A stretch of DNA of 64,000 bases, taken from NCBI GenBank assembly GCA_026075535.2, contig AP026546.1, positions 3,782,001 through 3,846,000 of the forward strand, in the 5' to 3' direction. The notes beneath the pieces were generated by a model, which searched no databases, was not told the origin of the DNA, and worked only from the letters and a program-made list of their open reading frames with translations. This stretch comes from Tricholoma matsutake. Its lineage: Eukaryota; Basidiomycota; Agaricomycetes; Agaricales; Tricholomataceae. This document shows positions 12,350 to 23,728 of the stretch, piece by piece (the stretch's first letter is position 1; the number at the start of each line of letters is the position of its first letter). Position numbers and translations under genes: made by a program.

Positions 12350-15300
12350 ATGTGCCCCTGCCTCATCTGCTCAAGCTACTGTCTGCTACATCACATACAA
12401 CAACAATACTATAGCAGCAAAAGGAGAATGTCCTCAGATTCCTTTATTGGCTTATTATGGGGGGAATATAAGATTTGTATGATGCACTCTCATAACAAGT
12501 ACTCTAATGGTTCTAGCACAAACCTGGTTAATACCCAGAAGAATAGTGGAACTAACAAAACTTTAGAAGAGCGCATCACAGATCATAAATCCTCCAACAA
12601 ACCTTATTGCGAATATTGTAAATGACCAGGACATTGGCCAAGTAAATGTCACAAATATGCTGGTAACAAATGGCAAAACTGTGGAAAAATAGGACATAAG
12701 GAAAGAGATTGTTGGAGGAAAAAGAAGGGCAAAGAGAAGCAAAAAGAGGGATCAAAGAAAGGTACCAAGGATTCGAATGTGGGTGAGGAATTGATCGCAT
12801 TTCCAGTAAATGAAGAACTTTACAATTTTGACACATATGAAGCCTGTAACCTTGATGGAAATGATGAGTGATTGATCTGGTATGACTGGTTAGCCAATTC
12901 AGCAACAACTTCGCATGTTATATATTAAAGAGAAGCCTTTACTGTGTACACACCTGTGGAAAAACATTCCATAACAGGTGTAGGTGGTAAAGAAGCAAAA
13001 ATTGAGGGCAGCAGAGCTGTTGAATTAATTTTGACATGTAACAGTCAGGATTATATTTTGCGCTTGGAGGATGTACTCCACATACCTGGAACATGGAATA
13101 ATTTGATTTCATTGGGGTGAAGGGATGCAGCTGGCAGAAGATATACAGGTGGAAAGGGAAGAATTACCTTTATCACTAAGGAGGGGAAGAAAATAGCACA
13201 AGGGAACAAGGTTAACAACCACTTATACAAGATGGAATTGACTGTGCACAACCAACACCCGACACTTACAATAGAAGCCACTGATCACCGATCATTCATC
13301 AATAATGATGTGGCACTCAATTGGGAAACCTGGCACAGATGCTTTGGTCATGTTGGGTATTCTAGCCTGCAGAAATTATTGGATAGAAATTTGGTCGATA
13401 GATTCAATGTCGATAAACACAGTCCTAAACCAGACTGTATCACATGTACCAAAGTGAAGCAGCACATAGAACCCTTTCCTAAATTGTCCATGCAACAGAC
13501 AGAACCCAGAGAATTGACATATATTGACTTATGGGGAAAGTACACAATCAAATCTATAAATGGCAATCAATACTAGTGTTGCCTTGACCAACTTGGGGCA
13601 TTTTTGTATTTTTGGAATAACTTGACACAATGCACTCAACCTGCTTAGTGTTGAGAGAGGACCCATTGACTTTTGGGGCTCCCTATCTATGTAAATACTT
13701 TCAGAATTCTATACAATTTATTGGAATTGATATTGCCTTTGACTCATTTTTTGCAAGTCAACCAGCAAAAATGAGTCAAAGGCAATATCAATTCCAATAA
13801 ATTGTACAGAATTCTGAAAATATTTGCATGGATAGGGAGCCCTAAAAGTCGATGGGTCCTCTCTCCACACTAAGCAGGCTGAGTCCATTGTGTCAAGTTA
13901 TTTCAAGAATACAAAAATGCCCCAAGTTGGTCAAGGCAACACTAATCAATACTACTTGCTATTTGTGGATGATGCTAAATGCTACATAACTGTCCAGTGT
14001 TTGAAAGAGAAATCAGACTCAATGCAAGTGGTAATAAATTATTTGGCACATCTGATAACTTAAGGCTGAAAACCAAAGGGGATTCAAATTGATTGTGGAA
14101 AGGAATTTGTAAACAAGAAGTTGGAAAAATGGTGTAATGAATGCAGTATAGAAGTAAGACTAACTGCGCCATACTCACCTTCACAGAATGGCATTGCAGA
14201 GTGGATGAATAGGACTCTTGTTGAGCTATCACGTGCCATGATAACTGCCAACCAACTTCCCGAATTTCTTTGCGAATATGCTGTTTTACATGTGGCCTAT
14301 CTCCTTAATTGATCATTTATGAAACATCTCCCAAAATCAACACCTTATAAAGGATGGCATACAATAAAACCCAACATATCACATTTACAGGAATTTGGAA
14401 GCCACATATGGATATTACTAAAAGGTCAAAAGAAACCCCATAAATGCTACCAAAATCAAAATGCCAAACATACGTCGGCTACAATGATGGCACTGGGGCC
14501 ATAAAATATTACAATGCAGAAACTTGCAAAGTACTTACCTCTTGCAACTTCCAGAATATTACACCTTCAGAATGACCTACATCTCCCAACCATATTGAAA
14601 TTACACCTGATTTGCCATGTGAGGGGGAGTCTGCAGGTAGCATGCCGCCAATGGGTGTAACAGATTCTGATGACACAACTCAGAACCTTGCACCCAAGAA
14701 GTGAAAATGGAATGAAACACAGGAAGATATAGATATTGACAAACCACAGAAGATGTGTAGCATTCATACTGATTATAAGCACCTTCACAATCCTTTTGCA
14801 TATGAGGAAGATGACAGTTTCTTATCAATTGAAGAAGTCTATGCAATTGTTGCTGGAGATGAACTTATGAGTCTCGAAGATGCAAAGAACTCTTCGGATT
14901 GGCCTGAATAGCAAAAGTCCATGAACACTGAATTGGATTTATTGTCAGAGAAGGGCACTTGGGAACTCGTCCAGAAACCTCATGATGCAGTACCAATCAA
15001 AAATAAATGGATCTTTGTCAGGAAGCATAATAAAGAAGGGGAAGTAGTAAGGTATCGAGCAAGATTAGTGGCAAAGGGACATGCACAATGACCCAGATTT
15101 GATTATAGGGAAACATTTTCACCAGTTGTCAGGATGGATACATTATGCACAATACTAGCTCTCATACCAGAGAAGGGACTCAAGTTGCAACAAATGGACG
15201 TAAAGGGTGCATATCTAAATGGCACTTTGCAAGAGTCAATATATGTGCAACAGCCCAAAGGATGTGAAGATGGAATGGGTCGACTATGCAGGTTAGTCAA

Positions 15301-15880
15301 ATCACTTTATGGTTTAAAGCAGGCAGGCCAAGAGTGGAATATTGAACTTGATGGCAAACTCAAAGTCCATGACTATGTGTGCTTACTTTCTGATCTATGC
15401 ACATATATACGATGCGATGGTGATGACTTCAGAATAATGGCTATCTGGGTGGACGACTCAGTACTTTTTACTTCATCTGATAAAATGATGATCATATGAA
15501 AGAAACACTTTGCTCAGGATGGGAAGTAACAGATCTTGGAGAACCAAGTAAAATTGTTGGCATTGAAGTTACATGCACCGAGGACGCAATAACTATATCT
15601 CAACAGAGATATATTGTAAATATTCTCCGTAACAAAGGAATAGCTGACATAAATCCTACTGGTATACCCATGGACCCCAATACAAAGCTTGGACCTAATC
15701 TGGATGAAAACAAACCCAATCAAATTCATATGCACAATTATTGGGGAGTCTGCAATTTTTGGCAAATTCCACAAGACCGGATATAAGTTATGCAGTTAAT
15801 AAGCTGGCCACCTACACTGCTAACCCAGGTTTAAAACACCATGGTGCAATAAAGCAAATACTCAGATATCTAGTGGAACA
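12350..15880 (+). pseudogene. Ty1/copia gag-pol, decayed
   Basis: Read 5' to 3': two CCHC knuckles (CEYCK.PGHWPSKC with TGA at 12623-12625 in place of an expected Arg, and CGKIGHKERDC); a protease core altered to WLANSATTSH (a DSG-type triad is expected); a GAG-pre-integrase block (WHRCFGHVGY...CITCTK); and an integrase core split by a MITE at 13574-13944, with FVDDAKC, IQIDCGKEF and YSPSQNGIAEWMNR. Next come the reverse transcriptase (YRARLVAKGHAQ, QMDVKGAYLNG, SLYGLKQAGQ, IWVDDSVLFT) and the start of RNase H (TRPDISYAVNKLA). Most stops are TGA where Arg is usual (14310-14312, 15089-15091). Beyond about 15880 the RNase H continues on the opposite strand. The 5' LTR was not found; the left part abuts the mariner-like element. 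Confidence 0.85.
13574..13944. mobile_element. foldback MITE in copia integrase, perfect 8-bp duplication
   Basis: It starts TAGTGTTGCCTTGACC and is almost wholly palindromic: the two arms of about 170 bp pair, leaving a short loop around 13752-13775. ATCAATAC occurs at 13566-13573 and again at 13945-13952. Removing one copy plus the element restores the reading frame of the integrase. The TAGTGTTGCC end is shared with the elements at 4599-6858 and 58262-58625. Confidence 0.9.
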
Positions 15881-15884
15881 TGTC

Positions 15885-16300
15885 CACTGTTTGTTCTGGG
15901 TCACGACAGTTTTGTATATTGAGTATTTTGTCAGTTACTAGACTTCGGACCCAGTGATGGCGAATAGCAATATGTTTTGATCGCTGGTGAAATTGAGGGT
16001 TGTGTGTCAATATTTTGGATCCTTCATTATCGCTTTTAATTTCCGTCGGTGAATTTTGTGAGAATCCAAGTTCACTGTACAAATTTCTCAGCCATGTCAC
16101 CTTGTGTCGGGCTTCCAACAGTGCTACATATTCTGCTTCTGTAGAGGACAATGCTATCACCATTTGTTTCTTTGATTTCCATGTGATCGCTCCTCCTGCT
16201 GCTAGAAAAACATAGCCAGTTGTGGATTTGAGGTCATTGGCATTTGTGTAACAAAGGCATTACCAAGACCTAAATATATATGACATAGGGCAGAGATGGG
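15885..16300 (-). pseudogene. copia RNase H C-terminus, inverted relative to the rest
   Basis: The minus strand encodes GYVFLAAGGAITWKSKKQ, then VIALSSTEAEYVALLEA and NPQFHQRSKHIAIRHHWVR, the standard C-terminal half of a Ty1/copia RNase H. The rest of this copia element reads on the plus strand and its RNase H stops near 15880. The segment therefore appears inverted inside the element. Confidence 0.75.
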
Positions 16301-16471
16301 AATTCAGTCGATGTGCAAACTCAGTAGCTTTCCTTGCATGTGAGTTGGTTTTTCCCACAGGGTTTTCCACCACATAGAGGTTTTAACACATCTGAAAGGT
16401 GAGAGATTTAACTTTTCAATTATATATTTAACCATTCCTATGGACTCAACTGTGCTAGGCTTGAGGGGTAG

Positions 16472-16720
16472 TGTTGGGATAGTCAATCCTAGTGCACCAC
16501 ATTAGCGCATCACAAGCGCAACACTAGTGCATCATGTATAAAAATTAACATGATGTATTTATGGATCATAACATAGGTACATTGTAGTATAGGAGAATAT
16601 GAGATGTTCTACCTTATCCTGAACACCTATTTAAATCCCTATGAACTTCTACTCCATTCCATAATCCCAAGACCTCTACCATTGGTTACTTGTGTAGGAT
16701 CCTTTAACCATAAAATTTGC
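16472..16720 (+). repeat. 3' LTR of the copia element (end uncertain)
   Basis: A purine-rich GAGGGGTAG precedes TGTTGGGATAGTC, a typical polypurine-tract and LTR start for copia elements. TATA-like and AT-rich sequence follows. The right boundary cannot be fixed because the 5' LTR is missing. Confidence 0.5.
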
Positions 16721-17061
16721 TCTGGAAGGTTATCAATGCTGTCAGGAAGTTGAAGAGAAGCAATCAGCAAGGGGTACCTGGGATGTTGATCCATGACACG
16801 GGGGTGGGGGGTCCTACTGGCCAGCCTAAAAATATTTTCTATATATGGCTTAGAAGTGCATTTGTAAGCTTTGGGATTCGAAGAATGTGAAGCTAGTAGA
16901 CATAAAATGAGAAATCCAACCGATTCTTCTTCATTCATAATCATTTCGGAATGAAAATATGTCTCAGTCACATAAGGTGCAATCAATTTTATTTAAGTTT
17001 GATCAGGATTTTCAACATGATAACATGATAACAGAAACAAAAGTACAATGAATCATATACA

Positions 17062-17328
17062 ATGAGATGCCCAGATTGTGACAAAGATATATGTGTTGGA
17101 ACAGGTGGTCCAAAAAATCTTGCCAGCCACTGGGGGCAAAAACTATGCTGCAATGGGCAGGAAAGGAAGGCCCAGTCAAAAAAGCAGGGCAGAACACAGA
17201 CATTGTTTGACATTGGTATCACAAAGGCCACAGCTAAACCGAAAAAAAATAGCCGAAGCTACCTCATCCCAATCTCTAATCCATGTCATCACCACATCAG
17301 CTGGAGAACAACAAGGACTAGTCTATGA
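17062..17328 (+). CDS. short ORF with a zinc-finger-like CPDC...H...C motif
   Basis: An 88-residue ORF beginning MRCPDCDKDICVGTGGPKNL and followed by a His and a Cys at finger-like spacing, then a basic segment. Fingers of this layout occur at the N-terminus of some basidiomycete transposon-associated proteins. Nothing downstream extends it convincingly, so it is probably a fragment. Confidence 0.35.
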   Translation: MRCPDCDKDICVGTGGPKNLASHWGQKLCCNGQERKAQSKKQGRTQTLFDIGITKATAKPKKNSRSYLIPISNPCHHHISWRTTRTSL

Positions 17329-17703
17329 TGTCAACACATGTGAAAGGAGGTGTGCCGTCGCCTATAATTGATTCATCATTTATGTACTGTATTTTTCCAG
17401 AAATGAATCAAGGTGACTCAGGCGAGCAGCACGTGCTTATTGCAACCAATCAAACTGAGTTCATCATTGAGGCATAGGTGTCAATCACAATGTGTTCCAA
17501 AGAAAGAAATGGCATTCCTAGTATAAGTAATATTGGTAGTCTTAATTCACATAGTTCTTGATATCCATTGTCCTCATCCTGATTGTACCTCAAGCTTCAC
17601 ATATTCCTTGCACCTTAGAGGAGATTCTGAAAGAGACAATAGATTGTCTTCAGCTGGAGGGAGTCAGTATCAACAGAGTCCCAGGCTGTTGACAAGTTCA
17701 GAA

Positions 17704-19134
17704 CTAATCACTGGATGGGGAACCAATGTCAATAAGGGCTCGTATATGAGTAGGGAATTTGGAAATATGAGGTCCAGTGGCAGTCAATTGGACATATAGG
17801 TGAGGGACAGTAAAGGGTATCTCAGGAGAATTGGCAACATATGAGTCAGTTTCATCATCCCAAATTTTACCCTCAATGTATGCTGTGGTGACCTTGGGGG
17901 CAGCTGCAGAGGCCATTTCCAAGGTGAGCATGCAGTACAAGTCAACATTCATGGGACATTGATCTCCCCAATGTCCCATATAAAAGGTTTGACAATGTAT
18001 ACAGCCTGAATGTTTGTTCAAGAGTTTCCTCTCATTGATAGTGAGGGCGGGGAGGAATTTGTGGTTGACAGTAGAGCTAGCTCCATATGTCTTCCATTCA
18101 GCAGAGATAACTCCAGAAGCTGAACCCTGTCATTGAGGTTCTGTAATTTGGGAGAGAAGGTCCTTCTCTCCCTGATGTGTAGCATGTGCAGTGTTGTTTG
18201 CATCTATGAGTTTCTGAGTGTGGGCATCCTCAGTGTGCATTCAATCATCTCACTCCTTCACTTTGATAGACCAAGCTGCAAGGTCCTTAGATAAGACAGG
18301 TTCATTGCTGAGGTTGAGGCAAAGGTCAGGGTGGAGATTGAATTGGAGTTGTAATTTGAGTTGATCTCTGGAGAGTGCATGAGTCGGGGAAGATGTGGAG
18401 AGGATGGCATTTAAGTTCTCCATCTTAATCTTCCAGTCGATGAAGATTTTATTTCCCTGTTTCAAGGAGAGAATTTTCTCCAAGATGTCATGGGCCCAGT
18501 TCTTGTCCAGAACAAGAGCAGAGAGTTCCTTGAGGTATTCCTCAACTGAGAGGGAATCAATCTGGGTTTGGTCAGCTTGATACCAACCAATAAGTCGGGG
18601 TTTGAACATCCTCTTGGTGACAAAGCATACTATCTTGGTGGGGGTCTTACCGGCATGTTTCATGTATCATTCACATGCAAGTGTCCAAGATTGCATAATG
18701 AGGGGAGTGATTTTACCAGCAGTGAGCATGGAACAATCCTTCATCTTCACAACCTGGACTTCAGCAAAGGGTTGGGCAGACATGTTGAGATGTGATTGGT
18801 GATATGCAGTATGTTTTGAGGAAATGGCAGCAGGTGTAACAATGGCAAAATCAGTAGAATAAATGGAGTCAGTAGACGGTGATGGTGATGGTGTTGGTGT
18901 TGGTGACAGTGAGGAGGGTAGAGGGTTCGCAGTATTCAATCCTCGGTGGATGGATGGTGTTGCAGTCAGAACTTGCAGTTCAGCAGGTAAACCCAAGTGA
19001 ATCAGTCTTCTCCTCTCTCTCATTGTTATCAGGGGAGTAGGGGTTGAAGGTAGCTGAGACAGAGAGGGGGTCATCAAGCAGAAGAGTATTGATGTCAAAA
19101 AAAAGTGAAAGGTTGCCTGGTTAGAAAACCTCAC
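17704..19134 (-). pseudogene. Ty3/gypsy gag and protease fragment
   Basis: On the minus strand a Ser/Pro/Thr-rich N-terminal part is followed by a helical capsid-like region, a knuckle CIHCQTFYMGHWGDQC and the protease-like ALIDIGSPSS. The organisation and motifs parallel the gag of the element at 29.5-35.2 kb (CYKCHVFYAGHLSRNC and ALIDHGSAP). TGA codons at 18664-18666 and two more just after 18250 interrupt otherwise continuous frames where Arg or Trp would fit. No pol follows, so this is a truncated relative. Confidence 0.65.
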
Positions 19135-19270
19135 TCAGTAGTCACACAGACAGACAGGGATAGGTTATCTTCATTGCAAGAGAGTAGGAGACCTTTAGTA
19201 CTATACAGCAGAAAGAATAATTAACTATACCTTCATTGCAAGAAAGTAGGGGATGGGGCAACAAAGGGGA

Positions 19271-19732
19271 AGGTCCAACTGCTGTGGGCAGCCCCATGTT
19301 ACATTTGGGCCAGTCCCAATAATGTGGGATTCCCCTGCCCTGTCACATCACATATACTTGGGAGTCCCAGAGGTGATGTGACAATTAACTAATATCACTT
19401 CAGGCAACCACCCCTGACCCCCTACTTAGGGTAGATTGTCCCACCAAGAAAGACTACCCTAAGTAGGCCTAAGACCAGGGGATAGTTCCAAGCTCGATGG
19501 TCCTCCCCATGCTTAGGCCTGGACATCCCATTGGGAAGCCCCAAAAGGCAGTTTGGTCTGCCCCACAGAACTATATTTGGACCAAGTATACCTTGGGGAG
19601 GTCCAACTGCTGTGGGCAGCCCCATGTTACATTTGGGCCAGTCCCAATAATGTGGGATTCCCCTGCCCTGTCACATCATAATGATCACATATACTTGGGA
19701 GTCCCAGAGGTGATGTGACAATTAACTAATAT
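19271..19732. repeat. near-identical direct repeats (125 and 134 bp)
   Basis: Positions 19271-19395 and 19599-19732 are almost identical, both starting AGGTCCAACTGCTGTGGG and ending AATTAACTAATAT. The second has a 9-bp extra piece. The 200 bp between them contain an inverted repeat around CTACTTAGGGTAG. The layout resembles a miniature terminal-repeat element or a simple tandem duplication. Confidence 0.7.
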
Positions 19733-21484
19733 AGCTTCATTTAAACAAGAGATCCAAGTCTTTATATGTTATATGTGTAACTTATGTTTGAATAGCCAGA
19801 TACTCTACTGTAACCTACAGGTATGAGAAGCCAGGTGAAGATAGAAGGTGATACAATTGAATGAGGTATTTTACTTTTTGTGACATGTGACAATTCTTTT
19901 ACAGAAAAAGTCAAAAGCTCTACAGCAGTTATTACAAAGAGACTCTGATACACACCTTTAATGTATATTATTTCTTTGTAGGATGTACCCCAGTGGTGTA
20001 TCCCCTGCCTACTGAGGCCACAACTTTCCCTTTCTGGTGTATTGCTTGTACATGTTTATGATAGGCCAGTGTGTGACCATTTCACCTCACCTAACCTTCC
20101 CACAGTATGTCACGTATTAGTTGACATCATGTCACAGCTACTGATCTGTAGTAAAGCTTATCTCCCTTACCCGTCAATATATCCCATCAATATCGTTGAC
20201 TTCAACCTTGTAAGGTATTCCACCTAGCCCGCCCAATGTAGGCTGCCCTTTGATATCATGTAAGCAATAGATAATGGACTGATAAGAGATCAAATCACTG
20301 ATCAAGACAAAAGACAGCACACGTCATCGTGATGGGCAACTCGGCTACTTCCAATGTTGCCATCAACGTTGCCACACCACATGTGCTCCACTCATTCTGC
20401 ACCCTTCCCCTTCATTTTTTTTGGTAGATAACCCTTATATATGTACATAGAGTATTAATGAACACTCAATTTCGCTTTTTTGGGCCTATAACAAACATCC
20501 TCTCTTGATAAAGAGAGGAGGGGCTCTACTACATGTGCATGGGTATATAATTATATTTAGAGCTATGTACACAAGTGTGAATTGTGCTGTATGAGGTAGG
20601 AAGGGAGGGAAGGGGGAGAAGTGAGAGAGTGACCAGAGAGTGTAACCTGTACTGAGCATGTACATGCTCCACAGTCACCAGGGTGTATGTAGATGAATGG
20701 AGGAATGTATGTAGAAGTTGGGAATGAAGTTGGGAGATCTGGGAGTGAGGAGTTGTGTGTCAATGCAGCTGTATGGGGAGGGGGAGAAGTTATCACTTAC
20801 CTACACTCCTGGGCCTTCCACTTCTAATATTGGCATTGAAAAAGAATAGGATAATCATAGTGAATGATGTGATATGCCCCCTAAAGACTCTAGAGTGGTC
20901 AGTATAGACAGAAAAGACAATGAGGACTGAGGAGGAGGAATGCTTACTCTGAGAGATCCGTGGAGCAAAAATGTTCGCTTTCTTCGATTCCTAGGTCTGA
21001 TATAAAAGTATAATTAAGGTTAGTAGAGGTTATGGCAGGGGGATAAGGTTCTGGCTCACTAGGGCATGGGTTCCCCATCAACATAGGTGAACTTCACTCA
21101 CCATGGAGCACACACCTTACCTGGCATCTGGATATCCTTCCAACCATTTAGTATAGTCCATTCCCTGATAAAAATAGCCTAGATACAATCCTGAAAGTCA
21201 AAACTTCGTCCTCCAATGTAGGGTTTTCACCTACTCACCTATTCTCCTTGTCACTCTATGCCAGCTCATATAGCCCATTAGTGAGAGTGTAGACAGGTAT
21301 GCCAAGGCATTATAAGCAGTATTAACACCTCAGGACAGTCCATGAGTCTGTAAAAGAGAGGTGAAGAGTCAATGTAAGGAGGTAGGTTACAGAAGGTCAC
21401 ATGATCACCTGGAGTGGTGCCCCTGCACCACTCCAACGAGGATCTTGTCAAGCGCATAGGTATGGCATAGATGTCAAGGGGGAG
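19733..21484. other. stretch without a recognisable gene
   Basis: No convincing coding frame. Positions 20390-20475 (CCTTCCCCTTCATTTTTTTT, GGTAGATAAC, then a near-palindromic TATATAT segment) resemble 63165-63245, so they are probably fragments of one dispersed repeat. An AAGGGGGAG tract ends the region next to a copia-type LTR start. Confidence 0.4.
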
Positions 21485-21540
21485 TGTTGAATAAGCAATT
21501 GTACATTAGGCGACACTGACACTGACACTGAATATGTAAA
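21485..21540 (+). repeat. copia-type LTR start, cut by a DNA transposon
   Basis: TGTTGAATAAGCAATTG follows the purine tract AAGGGGGAG directly, the usual junction of polypurine tract and 3' LTR in copia elements. The sequence is interrupted after about 55 bp by the element at 21541. Confidence 0.4.
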
Positions 21541-23569
21541 CTTTGCACTCCCCCCCGTATTCCTATCGGAGTCCTAGGAGTCCGAGTTTTCCGATAAGAG
21601 TCTGATCGGAATCCGATAGGAGTCCTACTAGTCCGACACTAGTCCTAGGAGTCCGATCGGAATGTATCTTGATGACCATGTACTTTTATTTCCAAGAAAT
21701 TCCTAGTAAATTCCGAGTAAAGTCCTATGCAATTCCAACAGGTAGTAGTTGGAAGACTTAACTTGATGAAAGTGCTTACAAAATAAATGGGCAGAGCAGG
21801 AATTGAACTCTAGACCTTGGGATATAAGTGACATGACTACCAAACAAGTGCTCAACCAGTTGAGCCACAGGAGCATTAATAAATATGTAATATAAAGTCC
21901 ATTTAAAGCACTTAGGATTAGTTCACTTATTTTTAACCTCTCTCACAAGAGCTCAAACCAAAATTGTTGAGCCCTCGCATCTCTGCGAGGGAGTAGATAA
22001 ATATAGATTTAAAAAAAACCCCCCATGCAAACGCGAGGGGGAGAATTAATTATACTATTTATTATACTATTTTAAATTCTACAAAAAAAAACCACCCCCC
22101 CGCAAAACGGGGGGGAGGGGGTAGTGGTGCATCGTGTTGGCTGTCTCGTCAGCCCTGTCCTGTCATTTCCCCTCCCTCTCGTCTCCGTCATGTCTTGCCT
22201 CCCTCACCTCGCCTCCCCTGTGGCTTCCCTCGCCTCCCTCGTTGTTCCACCCACTGTCCACCCCACAAGCAGTTGCTCGTGAGGCTGGTGGTGGGTGGTG
22301 CGTCGTATGTTGGTGGCAGTGTTTGTCCATCGTCTCCCCTTCTGGTCATCGTTTCCCTTTCCCCTTGTCGTTTCGTCATCCTTGTCGTTCATCCCCCTCG
22401 TCGTCTGCACCCACAAACCACCCTACGGGCAGCTGCTTGTAGGCATGTCGTTTGGTGCCGTCGTCGTCCCTCCACGCCGTTCCCGTGTTCTCGCACCCCA
22501 TATACACCCCGCAAGCAGTTGCTCACAGCGGTGATGGGGGGTGCTGGATGTCATTGGTGTCGTGGGGGGTCCATGCACTCATGATCCACCCTACGAGCAG
22601 CAGCTCATAGGCGTGGGGTGGGTGCGTTGTTGGTTCGTCAGTGACGTGGCTCAAGGGGAGGGGTCAGGTGGTGCTTACCGGGCAGGTATTCCCCTTCTGG
22701 GGTCTCCTGGTGTTGCTCCCCATGCTCCTGACCATGATTGATACCCTCACATCCTGTTTTGACGGGGAGGAGGGGGGTTGCCAGGGGTGTCGTTGGGTGT
22801 GGGTTTGGCTCGCGTCAGTCCGTCGTTACTCATGTAGATTAGAACCTAGAAACAAAAAAAATGAATTAGTTAGTTTACAAAAGTAAAAAATGAATGAAAC
22901 AAAAAACTTACTATGGCCCAAATGACGATTGCATCATTTGGGCATCGTTCAGCGTCAAAACCAGTCATTTCCGGTCTTGGGGGCTCATCTAGAGATGGGG
23001 GTGAAGTGGGAGTGGTGGGAGTTGCTGGGTTGAGGTGGTTGAGGTGGGGGGGATGGAGGTGGTGTGCTTGTCGTCATTGGTGGTGGTGGGAGGAGTTGAT
23101 GAGCTGGCAGGTGTGATGATGCGGCTATGTGCTTTGTCATCACACCCACGGGAATGGTATGTAGTGTAGTATGATCACTTACCTGTAATGATTGTTTAGC
23201 CTAATGGTATTGTTGTCGGTTTATGCTTACATAATCTTCTGTAGTCAAGTGTTCAATTCTCATCTGTGCATTTAATTTTTCATACTATATTACTAAGCAA
23301 GGCTGCTTTCATTCCTATCGGAATCCTATGTTGTCTGATGTCTTAGCATAACTTCGGACTAGTCCTATGTGATTTCTATGATCGGAAATTCCTAGGAAAT
23401 TCTGATAGTCTGATCAGACTACATCGGACTGGACTAGGACTAAATGTGCCATTTCATGTCAATTTGGCTGGTGAAAATGACATCGGAATATGGTTGGATT
23501 CCAATCAGACTCCGATTGGAATCATCAGAATCATCGGATTCCTATAGGAATATGGGGGGGAGTGTAAAG
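21541..23569. mobile_element. non-autonomous DNA transposon with CTTTRCACTCCCCCC ends
   Basis: The left end is CTTTGCACTCCCCCC and the right end the inverse of CTTTACACTCCCCCC. Inside each end lies about 190 bp built of short TCCGA/TCGGA and TCCTA/TAGGA inverted motifs. GAATATGTA lies to the left and GAATATAGTA to the right, but a few unmatched bases intervene, so the duplication is not certain. No transposase is present. The interior (22134-23116) carries the hairpin/intron cassette in minus orientation, with an intron-like segment at 22846-22911 and hairpins at 22262-22285, 22420-22443, 22509-22532 and 22580-22604. Confidence 0.65.
21788..21876 (-). other. tRNA-like segment with A- and B-box
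   Basis: On the minus strand, TGGCTCAACTGGTTGAGC (A-box and D-arm, around 21856-21867) is followed about 50 nt later by GTTCAATTCC (B-box, 21799-21808). The acceptor ends and T-stem do not pair well, so this is not a functional tRNA gene as I read it. It could be a tRNA-derived (SINE-like) remnant inside the DNA transposon. Confidence 0.45.
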
Positions 23570-23728
23570 ACCTCCTGAATATAGTAGTAATGATGCACCC
23601 ACAGATTATTAATAGCGGGACATTCTAATTACCAATTATGATTACCAATCAACACATCAAAATAGTCATTGTAGATAAACACAATAACAACTCCGTTTTA
23701 TAACATTACCAAGTCCTCAGAGTCTCAA

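Noticed and set aside
21788..21876. Functional tRNA gene
   Set aside because: A- and B-box match but acceptor and T stems do not pair; kept only as a tRNA-like segment.
22134..23116. Plus-strand Pro/Ser/Val-rich ORFs (up to 129 codons)
   Set aside because: Same low-complexity cassette in reverse orientation; no family resemblance and no support as protein genes.
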